A stretch of DNA of 64,000 nucleotides. Origin: Glacieibacterium sp038210595 (lineage in GTDB: Bacteria > Pseudomonadota > Alphaproteobacteria > Sphingomonadales > Sphingomonadaceae). How positions within the stretch are numbered: position 1 is the first letter of the stretch; each line of letters starts with the position of its first letter. The position numbers were made by a program, and so were the translations under genes. The notes beneath the pieces are model-generated. The model saw only the letters and a program-made list of their open reading frames with translations, was not told where the DNA came from and ran no database searches. The stretch spans positions 69,643 to 133,642 of the forward strand of contig JBBQWN010000003.1 of assembly GCA_038210595.1 (NCBI GenBank), read 5' to 3'. Positions 1 through 8,236 of this stretch are shown here, piece after piece.

Positions 1-1
1 C

Positions 2-1027
2 GGGCTGGGCGGCAGCGAAGGCGACTTCGCCAACGCCGGGTTCGCGGCCGATGTCGCCGATATCGTGTCCGCCGCGGATTACCTGCGCGGCGACGTCGGG
101 GCGCCGTCGATCGTCATCGGGCACAGCCTCGGCGGGGCCGCCATCCTAGCGGCTGCGAGCGGCATCCCGGAGGCGCGCGCGGTCGTCACCATCGGCGCGC
201 CGTTCGACCCGGCGCATGTGCTTCACCGCATCGACGGCGATCTGGCGACGATCGAGCGCGACGGCGCGGGCGAGGTCAAGATCGGCGGGCGGGCGTTCCG
301 GATCAGCGCCGATTTCCTCAACCGCACCAAGGGTTCGATGCCGGCGACGCAGATCGCAGGGCTGAAGCGCGCGCTGCTCGTCCTGCACGCCCCGCTCGAC
401 ACTATCGTCGGGATCGACAATGCGCGCGCCATCTTCGAGGCGGCGCGCCACCCCAAGAGCTTCGTTTCGCTCGACGGCGCCGATCACCTGCTGACCCGGC
501 TGAGCGACGCCAATTATGTCGCGTCGCTGATCGCGGCCTGGGTCGAACGCTATATCGATCCGCTGCCCGCCGGTGCCGACCTTGCCGAGGGCGAGGTGCT
601 GGTCGGCAGCGCCGGGGGCAAGTTCGGCACCATCGTCCGTACGCGCGGCCACGAGCTTATCGTCGACGAGCCGGTGGCGTTCGGCGGCGACGATGCCGGC
701 CCCGGCCCCTACGACCTGCTGCTCGGTTCGCTGGGGGCGTGCACGGCGATCACGCTGAAGATCGTCGCGGCGCGCGAGAACATCCCGCTGACGGGCGTCA
801 CCGTCCGCCTCACCCACGACCGCAACCACGCCAAGGACTGCGACCATTGCCTCGAGGCCGGGGCGAAGGTCGAGGCGATCAATCGCACGCTCGACCTGGC
901 CGGCGACCTCGACGAGGCACAGCGCGCGCGGCTGCTCGTCATCGCCGATAAATGCCCGGTCCATCGGACGCTGACCGGCAATCTGCACATTCACACTCTG
1001 CTTGCGCCGGCCGCCCTGCCCGGGTGA
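2..1027 (+). CDS. Bifunctional alpha/beta hydrolase / OsmC family protein (5' partial)
   Basis: The frame is open from base 2, so the true start lies upstream of the window; a GTG at 65 is only an internal codon. About 341 residues are present. The first ~200 form an alpha/beta hydrolase core with the nucleophile elbow GHSLGG (Ser near fragment residue 42) and a late catalytic His in GADH. The last ~130 form an OsmC/Ohr-like domain, with one Cys in LGACTA and a second in CPVHRTL. Such fusions are a known family, with roles suggested in peroxide or thiol stress; the substrate is not known. The next gene starts 11 bases downstream on the same strand, so they may share a transcript. Confidence 0.88.
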   Translation, partial: GLGGSEGDFANAGFAADVADIVSAADYLRGDVGAPSIVIGHSLGGAAILAAASGIPEARAVVTIGAPFDPAHVLHRIDGDLATIERDGAGEVKIGGRAFRISADFLNRTKGSMPATQIAGLKRALLVLHAPLDTIVGIDNARAIFEAARHPKSFVSLDGADHLLTRLSDANYVASLIAAWVERYIDPLPAGADLAEGEVLVGSAGGKFGTIVRTRGHELIVDEPVAFGGDDAGPGPYDLLLGSLGACTAITLKIVAARENIPLTGVTVRLTHDRNHAKDCDHCLEAGAKVEAINRTLDLAGDLDEAQRARLLVIADKCPVHRTLTGNLHIHTLLAPAALPG

Positions 1028-1037
1028 CATACCGGGC

Positions 1038-1868
1038 ATGAGTCGCATCCTGCTCAAGACCACGATCCCGACGACTGCGGATGACTGGCATGTCGGCCGT
1101 TTCGGCTTGCTTGCCGCGCACCTGCGCCAGCTCGGGCATGGGGTGACGGCGCGCGATCTCGATCAGCCAGACGGCAGCGACATCGATCTGCGGGCGGCGG
1201 CAGTGGGCGATTACGACCAGGTCTGGATCTTCGGAGTCGACGGCATCGGCGCGCTTGGCCCATCCGATATTGCCGCGATCGATGCGTTCCGCACCCGCGG
1301 CGGCGGCGTGCTGCTCAGCCGGGACCATCAGGACCTCGGCTCGTGCCTCGCCAACATCCCGGGCATCGGCCTGACCCAGCATTTCCATTCCGCCAATCCG
1401 GAGAGCGATCCGGAGCGGCAGGCGCAGGACGACACCGGCTCGCCGATGCTGTGGCCGAACTATCATTCCGGCAACAACGGCGACGTGCAGGAAATTTCGG
1501 TCCTCGATCCGCTGCACCCGCTGGTCACCCGCGCCGATGGGTCGCCGATCCGCTGGTTCCCGACGCACCCGCACGAGGGTGCCGTCTCGGCCCCGGACGC
1601 CCTGCCCGGCGCACGCGTCGTCGCCTGCGGGCAGAGCTCGCAGACCGGCCGCCGCTTCAACCTGGTCGTCGCGGTCGAGGAGCCCGGCAAGGGCCGCGCC
1701 GTCGCCGACGCCAGCTTCCACCATTTCGCCGACTGCAACTGGGATCCCGCAGCCGGCGCGCCGAGCTTCGTCAACGAGCCGTGGGGTGACGCCATCGTCA
1801 CCACCCCCGGCGCGCGCGCCGACGCCGAGCGTTACGCGGCGAACATTGCCGCCTGGCTGGCGGGGTGA
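1038..1868 (+). CDS. Conserved hypothetical protein, possible ThuA/GATase-like fold
   Basis: A 276-residue protein. I chose the ATG at 1038 because an earlier in-frame start at 1002 would lie inside the preceding gene. The N-terminal half has alternating hydrophobic strands and a segment reading GGGVLLSRDHQDLGSC, where a ThuA or class I glutamine-amidotransferase-like Rossmann fold would put its nucleophile turn. It is rich in His and Asp (LTQHFHSAN, HPHEGA, FHHFADCNW). This placement rests on general pattern only, and no catalytic triad is certain. Its last four bases overlap the start of the GFA gene (GTGA), which suggests translational coupling. Confidence 0.7.
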   Translation: MSRILLKTTIPTTADDWHVGRFGLLAAHLRQLGHGVTARDLDQPDGSDIDLRAAAVGDYDQVWIFGVDGIGALGPSDIAAIDAFRTRGGGVLLSRDHQDLGSCLANIPGIGLTQHFHSANPESDPERQAQDDTGSPMLWPNYHSGNNGDVQEISVLDPLHPLVTRADGSPIRWFPTHPHEGAVSAPDALPGARVVACGQSSQTGRRFNLVVAVEEPGKGRAVADASFHHFADCNWDPAAGAPSFVNEPWGDAIVTTPGARADAERYAANIAAWLAG

Positions 1869-2236
1869 CCCGACAGGAAGGTGGCTGCCACTGCGGCGCG
1901 GTGCGGTTCGCGGTGCGTATGCCCGCCGCCGTCACGCTGCTCGACTGCAACTGCTCGATCTGTGCGAAGACCGGCTATCTGCACCTGATCGTCGCGGCCG
2001 GTGACTTCACCCTGCTCACCGATCCGGCCGCCCTCAGCGAATACCGCTTCGGCAGCGGCACGGCGCGTCACCTGTTCTGCGCCACCTGCGGGATCAAGAG
2101 CTTCTACGTGCCGCGGTCCCACCCCGACGGCTACAGCGTCAACTGGCGGGCGCTCGATGATTGCCGCGGCATCGCGGTGACGGTGACCGCCTATGACGGC
2201 CGCGACTGGGAGGCTGCGCGCGCCGCTCTCGATTAG
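1865..2236 (+). CDS. GFA (CENP-V/GFA) family zinc-binding protein
   Basis: A 123-residue protein starting at GTG and overlapping the previous stop by four bases. It has the paired cysteines of the GFA fold: CHC near residues 8-10, CNCSIC near 32-37, and CATCG near 72-76. In this family they hold one or two zinc ions. The family is named after glutathione-dependent formaldehyde-activating enzyme, but most members have no proven activity, so the substrate should be left open. Glutathione reductase lies 82 bases downstream, which fits a thiol-related setting but proves nothing. Confidence 0.85.
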   Translation: MTRQEGGCHCGAVRFAVRMPAAVTLLDCNCSICAKTGYLHLIVAAGDFTLLTDPAALSEYRFGSGTARHLFCATCGIKSFYVPRSHPDGYSVNWRALDDCRGIAVTVTAYDGRDWEAARAALD

Positions 2237-2318
2237 GCATGGCTGCCATCGTCGCGGGCGGATTGCCCCGCGCCGTCTGCGCCCCTAACTGCAGGACGGT
2301 CCCACGGAGTTCAGACGC

Positions 2319-3659
2319 ATGCCCTACGACTATGACCTGTTCGTCATCGGTGCCGGTTCCGGCGGCGTGCGCGGCGCGCGGATCTCGGCCGGGCACGGCG
2401 CGCGGGTCGCGGTCGCCGAGGAACACCGCGTCGGCGGCACCTGCGTCATCCGCGGCTGTGTGCCCAAGAAGCTGCTCGTCTACGGTTCGCATTTTGCCGA
2501 GGACCTCGTCGATGCCAAACGGTTCGGCTGGACTCTGGGCAGCAAGGGCTTCGACTGGCCGACGCTGCGCGACAACGTGCTGGCCGAAGTCGACCGGCTG
2601 AACGGTATCTACCAGACCAATCTCGACGCGCAGAAGGTGACGACGCTGCACGGCCACGCCGTCCTGACCGGCGCACATACCGCGGAGGTCGACGGCGAGC
2701 CGATCACGTTCGACAAATTGCTGATCGCCACCGGTGCCCGGCCGATGGTGCCGCCGGTGCCGGGGGCCGAACACGGCATCACCTCGAACGAGGTCTTCCA
2801 TCTCGAGGCGCTGCCGAAGCGGATCGTCATCGCGGGCGGCGGCTATATCGCCAACGAGTTCGCCGGCATCTTCCACGAGCTTGGCGTCCACGTCATGCTG
2901 GTCAACCGGGGCGACACCATCCTGCGCGGATGGGACTCCGCGCTGCGCGACCGGCTGCTGACCATCAGCATGACCAAGGGCATCGATTTCCGGTTCAACT
3001 GTAACTTTCAGCGCATTGAAAAGACAAACGAAGGCGTCCGTATCCACACCGATTGCGATGACGAGCCGATCGACACCGACGTGCTGCTCTGGGCGGTTGG
3101 CCGGGTGCCCAATATCGAGGGCCTGGGCCTGGAGGCGGCGGGCGTGGCGCTCAATGCCAAGGGCGCCGTCGCGGTCGACGCCGAAAGCCGCACCAACGTC
3201 GAGAACATCTACGCGGTCGGCGATGTCACCGACCGCATCCAGCTGACGCCCATCGCCATCCGCGAGGCGCATGCCTTCGCCGATTCGGTGTTCGGCGACC
3301 GCAAGTGGACCGTCGACTACGACTGCGTGCCCAGCGCGGTGTTCGCCAACCCGCCGCTCGGCTCGGTCGGGATGACGGAGGCGGAGGCGCGCACCGCGCT
3401 CGGCACGGTCAGGGTGTTCACCAGCGACTTCCGCCCGATGCGCAACGTGCTCGCCGGTCGCAACGAGCGTGCGCTCTATAAGCTGGTCGTCGACGCCGCC
3501 TCCGACCGCGTCGTCGGCGCGCACATGATCGGCCCCGACGCGCCGGAGGTCCTGCAGGCCGTCGCCATCGCGATCAAGGCGAAGCTTACGAAGGCGCAGT
3601 TCGATGACACCGTAGCGCTGCACCCGACCATGTCGGAGGAACTGGTCCTGATGCGCTAG
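2319..3659 (+). CDS. gor: Glutathione-disulfide reductase
   Basis: Cytosolic flavoenzyme that reduces glutathione disulfide with NADPH. The 446 residues match the usual family length. An FAD-binding GAGSGG lies at residues 11-16, and the redox-active pair (Cys42, Cys47) sits in GGTCVIRGCVPKK. A second dinucleotide site is seen in IAGGGYIANEFAG. The C-terminal LHPTMSEE carries the His-Glu pair that completes the active site of the partner subunit. A spaced G/A-rich stretch precedes the ATG. Trypanothione or mycothione reductases are alternatives by fold, but glutathione is the expected thiol in this group. Confidence 0.95.
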   Translation: MPYDYDLFVIGAGSGGVRGARISAGHGARVAVAEEHRVGGTCVIRGCVPKKLLVYGSHFAEDLVDAKRFGWTLGSKGFDWPTLRDNVLAEVDRLNGIYQTNLDAQKVTTLHGHAVLTGAHTAEVDGEPITFDKLLIATGARPMVPPVPGAEHGITSNEVFHLEALPKRIVIAGGGYIANEFAGIFHELGVHVMLVNRGDTILRGWDSALRDRLLTISMTKGIDFRFNCNFQRIEKTNEGVRIHTDCDDEPIDTDVLLWAVGRVPNIEGLGLEAAGVALNAKGAVAVDAESRTNVENIYAVGDVTDRIQLTPIAIREAHAFADSVFGDRKWTVDYDCVPSAVFANPPLGSVGMTEAEARTALGTVRVFTSDFRPMRNVLAGRNERALYKLVVDAASDRVVGAHMIGPDAPEVLQAVAIAIKAKLTKAQFDDTVALHPTMSEELVLMR

Positions 3660-3661
3660 AA

Positions 3662-3689
3662 CTTGCGCGGCTGGCGCGAATTGCGCAAG
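3662..3689. repeat. Inverted repeat between gor and DAHP synthase
   Basis: CTTGCGC (3662-3668) and GCGCAAG (3683-3689) are exact inverted repeats separated by 14 bases, just after the gor stop and 11 bases before the DAHP synthase start. There is no U-tract, so it may be an operator or a weak terminator. Confidence 0.4.
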
Positions 3690-3700
3690 GAAACCGCGTC

Positions 3701-5083
3701 ATGACCCGCAACCGCCAATGGACCTCCGACAGCTGGCGCGCCTATGAGGCGCGGCAGCTGCCGATCTACCCCGACGCCGACGCCATCGCGCGCGCCGAGG
3801 CCGAGCTCGTTTCCTATCCGCCGCTGGTCTTCGCCGGCGAGGCGCGGGACCTGACCGCCGCGCTGGCCGAGGTCTCGGCGGGTCGCGCATTTCTGCTGCA
3901 GGGCGGCGACTGCGCCGAGAGCTTTGCCGAGTTCCACCCCAACAACATCCGCGACACCTTCCGCGTGCTGCTGCAGATGGCGGTGGTGCTGACCTTCGCG
4001 TCGAAGCTGCCGGTGGTGAAGGTCGGCCGCATGGCAGGCCAGTTCGCCAAGCCCCGCTCCGGCGACACCGAGGTTCAGGACGGTGTCGAGCTACCCAGTT
4101 ACCGCGGTGACAACGTCAATGCGATCGAGTTCACACCCGAAGCCCGCGCGCCCGACCCGGCGCGGATGATGCGCGGCTATATGCAGTCGGCCGCGACGCT
4201 CAACCTGCTGCGCGCGTTCGCCAGCGGCGGCTATGCCAACCTCCACCAGGTGCACAAGTGGAATCTCGACTTCACCGGCCGGTCGCTGTGGTCGGCGCAG
4301 TATCAGGAGGTCGCCGACCGGATCGGCGAGGCGCTTGATTTCATGGCGGCGTGCGGGATTTCGCCGGAGACCGTGCCGCAGCTGAAGGGCACCAGTTTCT
4401 ACACCAGCCACGAGGCGCTGCTGCTCGGTTACGAACAAGCGCTGACGCGGCAGGATTCGCTGACCGGCGACTGGTACGACACCTCGGCGCACATGCTGTG
4501 GATCGGCGACCGAACGCGGTTCGAGGGGTCCGCGCATCTCGAGTTCCTGCGCGGCGTCGGCAACCCCATCGGCCTGAAGTGCGGCCCCAGCCTGGAGCCG
4601 GACGAGCTGATCCGCCTGCTCGACCTGCTCAACCCGGCAAACGCGCCGGGCCGCATCACGCTGATCACCCGCTTCGGTGCCGAGAAGGTTGAGGCCGCCC
4701 TGCCCCGCCTGGTCCGCGCCGTGCGCCGCGAGGGCCGCCACGTCGTCTGGTCGTGCGATCCGATGCACGGCAACACCGTCAAGGCGGCCAACGGCTACAA
4801 GACCCGGCCTTTCGACCGCATCCTGTCGGAAGTGAAGAATGTCTTTGCCGTGCATCGCGCTGAAGGCAGCTACGCCGGCGGCATCCACATTGAGATGACC
4901 GGGCAGAATGTCACCGAATGCACCGGCGGCGCCATCGCGATCACCGACGAGGGGCTGGCCGCGCGCTATCACACCCACTGCGACCCGCGCCTCAATGCCT
5001 CACAGTCGCTGGAGCTGGCGTTCCTGCTCGCCGATGCGCTGAAGGATGCACGCATCGAGCGTCCGGCGGTGGAGGCGGCTTGA
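3701..5083 (+). CDS. Class II 3-deoxy-7-phosphoheptulonate (DAHP) synthase
   Basis: First step of the shikimate pathway: phosphoenolpyruvate plus erythrose 4-phosphate gives DAHP. The 460-residue length and motifs are those of the plant/actinobacterial (type II) enzyme: QGGDCAESF near residues 67-75, a KVGRMAGQFAKPRS stretch, PSYRGDNVN, and late WSCDPMHGN. These hold the metal-binding Cys and His and the substrate-binding arginines. It is probably monocistronic, followed by tRNA-Glu. Together with pheA at 48.5-49.4 kb it gives the window two aromatic amino acid genes, unlinked. A shorter type I enzyme is ruled out by length and motifs. Confidence 0.95.
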   Translation: MTRNRQWTSDSWRAYEARQLPIYPDADAIARAEAELVSYPPLVFAGEARDLTAALAEVSAGRAFLLQGGDCAESFAEFHPNNIRDTFRVLLQMAVVLTFASKLPVVKVGRMAGQFAKPRSGDTEVQDGVELPSYRGDNVNAIEFTPEARAPDPARMMRGYMQSAATLNLLRAFASGGYANLHQVHKWNLDFTGRSLWSAQYQEVADRIGEALDFMAACGISPETVPQLKGTSFYTSHEALLLGYEQALTRQDSLTGDWYDTSAHMLWIGDRTRFEGSAHLEFLRGVGNPIGLKCGPSLEPDELIRLLDLLNPANAPGRITLITRFGAEKVEAALPRLVRAVRREGRHVVWSCDPMHGNTVKAANGYKTRPFDRILSEVKNVFAVHRAEGSYAGGIHIEMTGQNVTECTGGAIAITDEGLAARYHTHCDPRLNASQSLELAFLLADALKDARIERPAVEAA

Positions 5084-5124
5084 CTATCGCAGCCCCGCCC
5101 CGTAACTCCGCGCTTCGCTTGCGC

Positions 5125-5199
5125 GGCCCCTTCGTCTAGCGGTTAGGACGCGGCCCTCTCACGGCTGAAGCACGAGTTCGATTCTCGTAGGGGTCACCA
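5125..5199 (+). tRNA. tRNA-Glu (anticodon CTC)
   Basis: Bases 5125-5131 (GGCCCCT) pair with 5189-5195 to form the acceptor stem, including one G-U pair. The anticodon loop reads CTCTCAC, giving anticodon CTC (Glu, GAG codons). The T-arm carries GTTCGATTC, and the genome encodes the CCA end at 5197-5199. The D-loop GTCTAGCGGTTAGGAC is typical of tRNA-Glu. A short stem (5108-5126) precedes the gene. Confidence 0.96.
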
Positions 5200-5203
5200 G
5201 CGC

Positions 5204-5407
5204 TCAGCGGCGCAACCGGCGCGACACCAATATCATCGCCAGCCCGAACGCCATCAGCGCGGCACCGCGGCCGATCCACGGCGTCTGGTCGATCATGAAG
5301 CTGCTGCGTGGGTACGGAAAGATGCCGCTGCCCTGCGCGGCGAACAACAGCCCGAGCGCGACGGCCAGACCGCCGGTGACGACGAGGATGCGGCGGATGG
5401 CGGTCAT
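5204..5407 (-). CDS. Small membrane protein of unknown function
   Basis: A 67-residue protein with two likely membrane segments (about residues 5-24 and 46-62) and a very basic end (SRRLRR). The segment between them contains SSFMIDQTPWIG. It starts with ATG and lies between tRNA-Glu and the divergent cyclophilin gene. I do not recognise the family. The hydrophobic pattern and a plausible start make it more likely a gene than a chance frame. Confidence 0.6.
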   Translation of the reverse strand: MTAIRRILVVTGGLAVALGLLFAAQGSGIFPYPRSSFMIDQTPWIGRGAALMAFGLAMILVSRRLRR

Positions 5408-5464
5408 GGGGTCTCCGGCAGGCTGCGATAGCCTTCACATACGGGTTTACGCTATCCTGCCCGG

Positions 5465-6100
5465 ATGATCGACCGGCGTATCCTGATGACGGCAACCGCG
5501 ATGCTGTGGAGCAGCACGGCATGGGGACAGGCGGCACCGGTCGAGCCCGCCACGCCGGTGCCAGCCGTGCCGGCCCCGGCAACGGTGCGGGTCGAGTTGA
5601 CGACCTCGCTCGGCGTTGTCGCCATTGCTGTCGAGACGGAGCGTGCGCCGATCACTGCGGCAAACTTTCTGCGCTACGTCCGCGAGAAGCGGCTTGACGG
5701 AACCAGTTTCTATCGGGCGCTGAACTTCCCCGGTGCGCCCGGCTTCGGCCTGATCCAGGGCGGCGTTCGCGGCGACCCGAAACGGACGCTGAAGCCGATC
5801 GCCCATGAGCCGACGTCGCGGACCGGCATTCTCCATACCGACGGCACGGTATCGATGGCGCGCGCCGCACCGGGCACCGCTACCGGTGACTTCTTCATCA
5901 TCCTTGGCCCGATCCCGTCACTCGACGCGCAGCCGGGTGGCGATCCGGGCTTTGCGGCGTTCGGGCACGTTGTCGAGGGCATGGACGTCGTGCGCCGCAT
6001 CCTCGCCGCGCCAGTTTCGGCAACCGCCGGGGAAGGCGCGATGAAAGGCCAGATGATCGTCGCCCCGGTGAAGATCGTCAGCGCGCACCGGGCGGGCTAG
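5465..6100 (+). CDS. Periplasmic cyclophilin-type peptidyl-prolyl cis-trans isomerase
   Basis: A 211-residue protein with an N-terminal signal peptide (hydrophobic to about residue 20, cleavage near AWGQA) and a Pro/Ala-rich linker. A cyclophilin domain follows from about residue 40. Family motifs are APITAANFLRYV, the catalytic-region TSFYRAL, IQGGVRGD, and the late FGHVVEGMDVVRRI. It should catalyse proline isomerisation during folding of exported proteins. It differs from the EpsD-type isomerase at 19.9 kb, which belongs to the exosortase locus. It is probably monocistronic and faces the PEPxxWA gene tail to tail. Confidence 0.9.
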   Translation: MIDRRILMTATAMLWSSTAWGQAAPVEPATPVPAVPAPATVRVELTTSLGVVAIAVETERAPITAANFLRYVREKRLDGTSFYRALNFPGAPGFGLIQGGVRGDPKRTLKPIAHEPTSRTGILHTDGTVSMARAAPGTATGDFFIILGPIPSLDAQPGGDPGFAAFGHVVEGMDVVRRILAAPVSATAGEGAMKGQMIVAPVKIVSAHRAG

Positions 6101-6105
6101 CCCAT

Positions 6106-6132
6106 AAAAAAAGGCGCGCCCGAAGGCGCGCC
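6106..6132 (-). terminator. Rho-independent terminator of the PEPxxWA gene
   Basis: GGCGCGCC (6113-6120) and GGCGCGCC (6125-6132) form an 8-bp stem with a CGAA loop. Seven A residues on the left (6106-6112) become the U-tract when read from the minus strand. It lies 46 bases past the stop of the minus-strand PEPxxWA gene. Confidence 0.8.
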
Positions 6133-6178
6133 GATCAAGAAGCGTGCGGCGGAGCCAAAGCCCCGCCGCGGGACGAAT

Positions 6179-6988
6179 TCAGGCAGCGACCGAAGCGTTG
6201 CGGCTGCGGCGGCGGGTCTGCAGACCAACCATGCCGAAGCCGACGATCATCAGGCCCCAGACGGCGGGCTCGGGCACCGCGTCGACGAGCGGCGCGGGAT
6301 CAGCCGAGAAACTGCCGGTGCTGAAGGCGCGGAAATTGCGAAGTGCGCGGTTCGGGTTGCCGTTTGTCGGGATCGCCTGAAGCGCGCTGGTGATCGCGGT
6401 CAGCGAGATCGAGAAATCGTTCGCCGCAGCCGGATCGAACGTCAGGAAGTCCGACGTGTAGGTCAACGACAAACCCTGCGTTCCCGAACTCGAATAGCCC
6501 GCCGACGTTCCGAGACGCGCACCCGAGATGGTCGAATTGGTAAAGGTGGCCGAGAGCAGGTTGGAGCCGGCAGCATAAAGAGTCGAGCCGACGACCAGCG
6601 GTGCGGTCGTCACGAACGAAAAGCCGCCGGCGATACCCGTCTCGATCAGCTGACCACCCGCCAGGATTGCCGGCGAGTTGGTAACCGTAGCAAACAGCGT
6701 GTAATTCGCTGTGACGTTGGTCACGTACGGCGAGATGCTCGGCAGGAGGAACGAGAAGCTGACCGGCCGGCTGCCAGGAACCGTCGCCGTCGGCGAGCTC
6801 GTCGTGTAGATCGATCCACCGCTGCCGTTGGAAACGCCGTTCGTGCCGTCGTTCTTCCAGTAGGTCTGCCCGCGATTACCGATCGCCTGAAACTGCGCAA
6901 AGGTGACGACCACGGCCTGAGCCGGAACCGCGGCGACAACCGCTCCAGCAACCAGCGTCGCGGCAGTCAGGCTCTTCAACAAGGTCAT
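6179..6988 (-). CDS. PEPxxWA-CTERM sorting domain protein
   Basis: Predicted exosortase substrate, exported and then processed near its C terminus. I chose the ATG at 6988 because a GGGAGA ribosome site sits just before it and a good signal peptide follows (hydrophobic residues about 5-25, ending PAQA); a longer frame to 7069 lacks these. The C-terminal tripartite signal is VPEPAVWG, a membrane helix and a basic RRRSR end. The middle (~200 residues) is Ser/Thr/Gly-rich, beta-strand-like and without cysteines, as in other surface PEP-CTERM proteins. A -24/-12 promoter lies at 7065-7080. Its function outside the cell is unknown. Confidence 0.88.
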   Translation of the reverse strand: MTLLKSLTAATLVAGAVVAAVPAQAVVVTFAQFQAIGNRGQTYWKNDGTNGVSNGSGGSIYTTSSPTATVPGSRPVSFSFLLPSISPYVTNVTANYTLFATVTNSPAILAGGQLIETGIAGGFSFVTTAPLVVGSTLYAAGSNLLSATFTNSTISGARLGTSAGYSSSGTQGLSLTYTSDFLTFDPAAANDFSISLTAITSALQAIPTNGNPNRALRNFRAFSTGSFSADPAPLVDAVPEPAVWGLMIVGFGMVGLQTRRRSRNASVAA

Positions 6989-7064
6989 CACGCTCTCCCA
7001 CTTCTCGATCAGTTTGCCCGAACCGGGCGAATACGCAAGGCCTTGAGCCTCTTTCCTGTAACCT

Positions 7065-7080
7065 AGCAACTTTCATGCCA
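7065..7080 (-). promoter_or_regulatory. Candidate sigma-54 (-24/-12) promoter for the PEPxxWA gene
   Basis: Read on the minus strand the site is TGGCATGAAAGTTGCT. The invariant GG and GC are exactly 10 bases apart and the TTGC box is complete, with one change from TGGCAC. Transcription would start near 7053, giving a leader of about 65 bases. Sigma-54 control of PEP-CTERM genes is known in other exosortase bacteria. Confidence 0.65.
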
Positions 7081-7094
7081 GTCGCCCTAGGGCG

Positions 7095-8234
7095 CTAACT
7101 TGTTGATTTTCTTCGATGGCCGTTTTGCCCTTGGGTGCCGAGTGTAAAATCCTCCGACACTCCCTGGCGTCTTGCCAAAACAGTTCGTGATTTTAGTGTT
7201 AATGCCGGTTTCTCGATGAGGTGCCACGACGCGGCCGCGAACGGCAGCAACAGGGCAAAACCGACCCCGATATTGGCCAGCGGTGTGCGGCCCCAGCCCA
7301 GCTCGACCGCCAGCTGTTGCGCCGGGAAGGCGTAGATGTAGATGCCGTAACTATAGTCCGGCAGCGCCCGGCTGAGCCGCTTGATCCCGGCTGGCGCGAC
7401 GAACGCGGCAACGCCGATCAGATAGGCAAAGGCGACCTGAAGCGCGACCATCGACACCGCGGGCGGCAGCGGCGCGCGGACCAGCGCCAGCGCCGCGGCG
7501 ACCCCGGCAAGCGCCGCCGGCCACGACCAGCGGATTTCGCCGCGCCACTGGTAAGCGATGACACCGAGGAAGAAGGACAGTGCCAGCCGGCGCGGCCGGT
7601 CGAGCGCCGGTATCGCATCGAGCGGGATGGCGATGTGCACCGCAACGGCGATCAGGAACGCGGCCAGCAGCCAGCGGCGCGACCGCAAGGCACCCAGCGC
7701 GCCGAGGATACCGAGCACGACATAGCAGCGAACTTCCTGCGGGATCGTCCACAGCGACCCGTTGACGCCGCGCACCGGCAGGTTCTCGAAAATTCCGGGC
7801 AGGCGGTAATCGGCGTTCAGCAGCAGCGCGTTATCGACCACGTAGCGCCAGGTGCGCGGGTCGCGCAGATAGTCGGCAAACGGCAGCGTGCTGACCCAGG
7901 CACCGAGTCCCAGCGTGACCAGGATCAGCATCACCCACAGGCCCGGGATCAGGCGCAGGGCGCGCGCCACGCCGAACGCGACCGGCCCGCGCTTGACGAG
8001 GCTGCCGGTGACCAGAAAGCCGCTCAGCGTGAAGAACAGGAACACCGCCAGCCCGGCGACCGGAAAGCCGAGCAGCGCGACGCTGGGATCGAGCCCGGTG
8101 CGCCACTGCGTCAGGTCCCAGCCATGGGAGAACATCACCGTGCTGGCGAGCAGCCAGCGCAGCGCGGTGAAGGCATTGCCCTCGGCGGTAAGGTCGGCGG
8201 GCACGAGGCGGCGGCCGGCCAGCCAAGGCGGCAC
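7095..8234 (-). CDS. Acyltransferase family (acyltransferase 3) membrane protein
   Basis: About 379 residues with roughly ten membrane segments. The family's first conserved region is AFTALRWLLASTVMFSHGW, with the catalytic-type His in SHGW, and FFTLSGFLVTGSL follows. Such proteins usually O-acetylate exported polysaccharides, which fits the adjacent sugar-phosphate transferase gene. The start is uncertain: GTG at 8234 comes just after the upstream stop (8237-8239), while TTG at 8240 or a frame to 8312 would overlap it. The residues encoded by 8240-8312 look like a shadow of the upstream gene. The tail after ~355 is polar and may be cytoplasmic. Confidence 0.86.
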   Translation of the reverse strand: MPPWLAGRRLVPADLTAEGNAFTALRWLLASTVMFSHGWDLTQWRTGLDPSVALLGFPVAGLAVFLFFTLSGFLVTGSLVKRGPVAFGVARALRLIPGLWVMLILVTLGLGAWVSTLPFADYLRDPRTWRYVVDNALLLNADYRLPGIFENLPVRGVNGSLWTIPQEVRCYVVLGILGALGALRSRRWLLAAFLIAVAVHIAIPLDAIPALDRPRRLALSFFLGVIAYQWRGEIRWSWPAALAGVAAALALVRAPLPPAVSMVALQVAFAYLIGVAAFVAPAGIKRLSRALPDYSYGIYIYAFPAQQLAVELGWGRTPLANIGVGFALLLPFAAASWHLIEKPALTLKSRTVLARRQGVSEDFTLGTQGQNGHRRKSTS

Positions 8235-8236
8235 GC

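Noticed and set aside
2139..3623. A minus-strand open frame of 494 codons over gor
   Set aside because: Shadow of glutathione reductase, which has intact active-site motifs on the plus strand.
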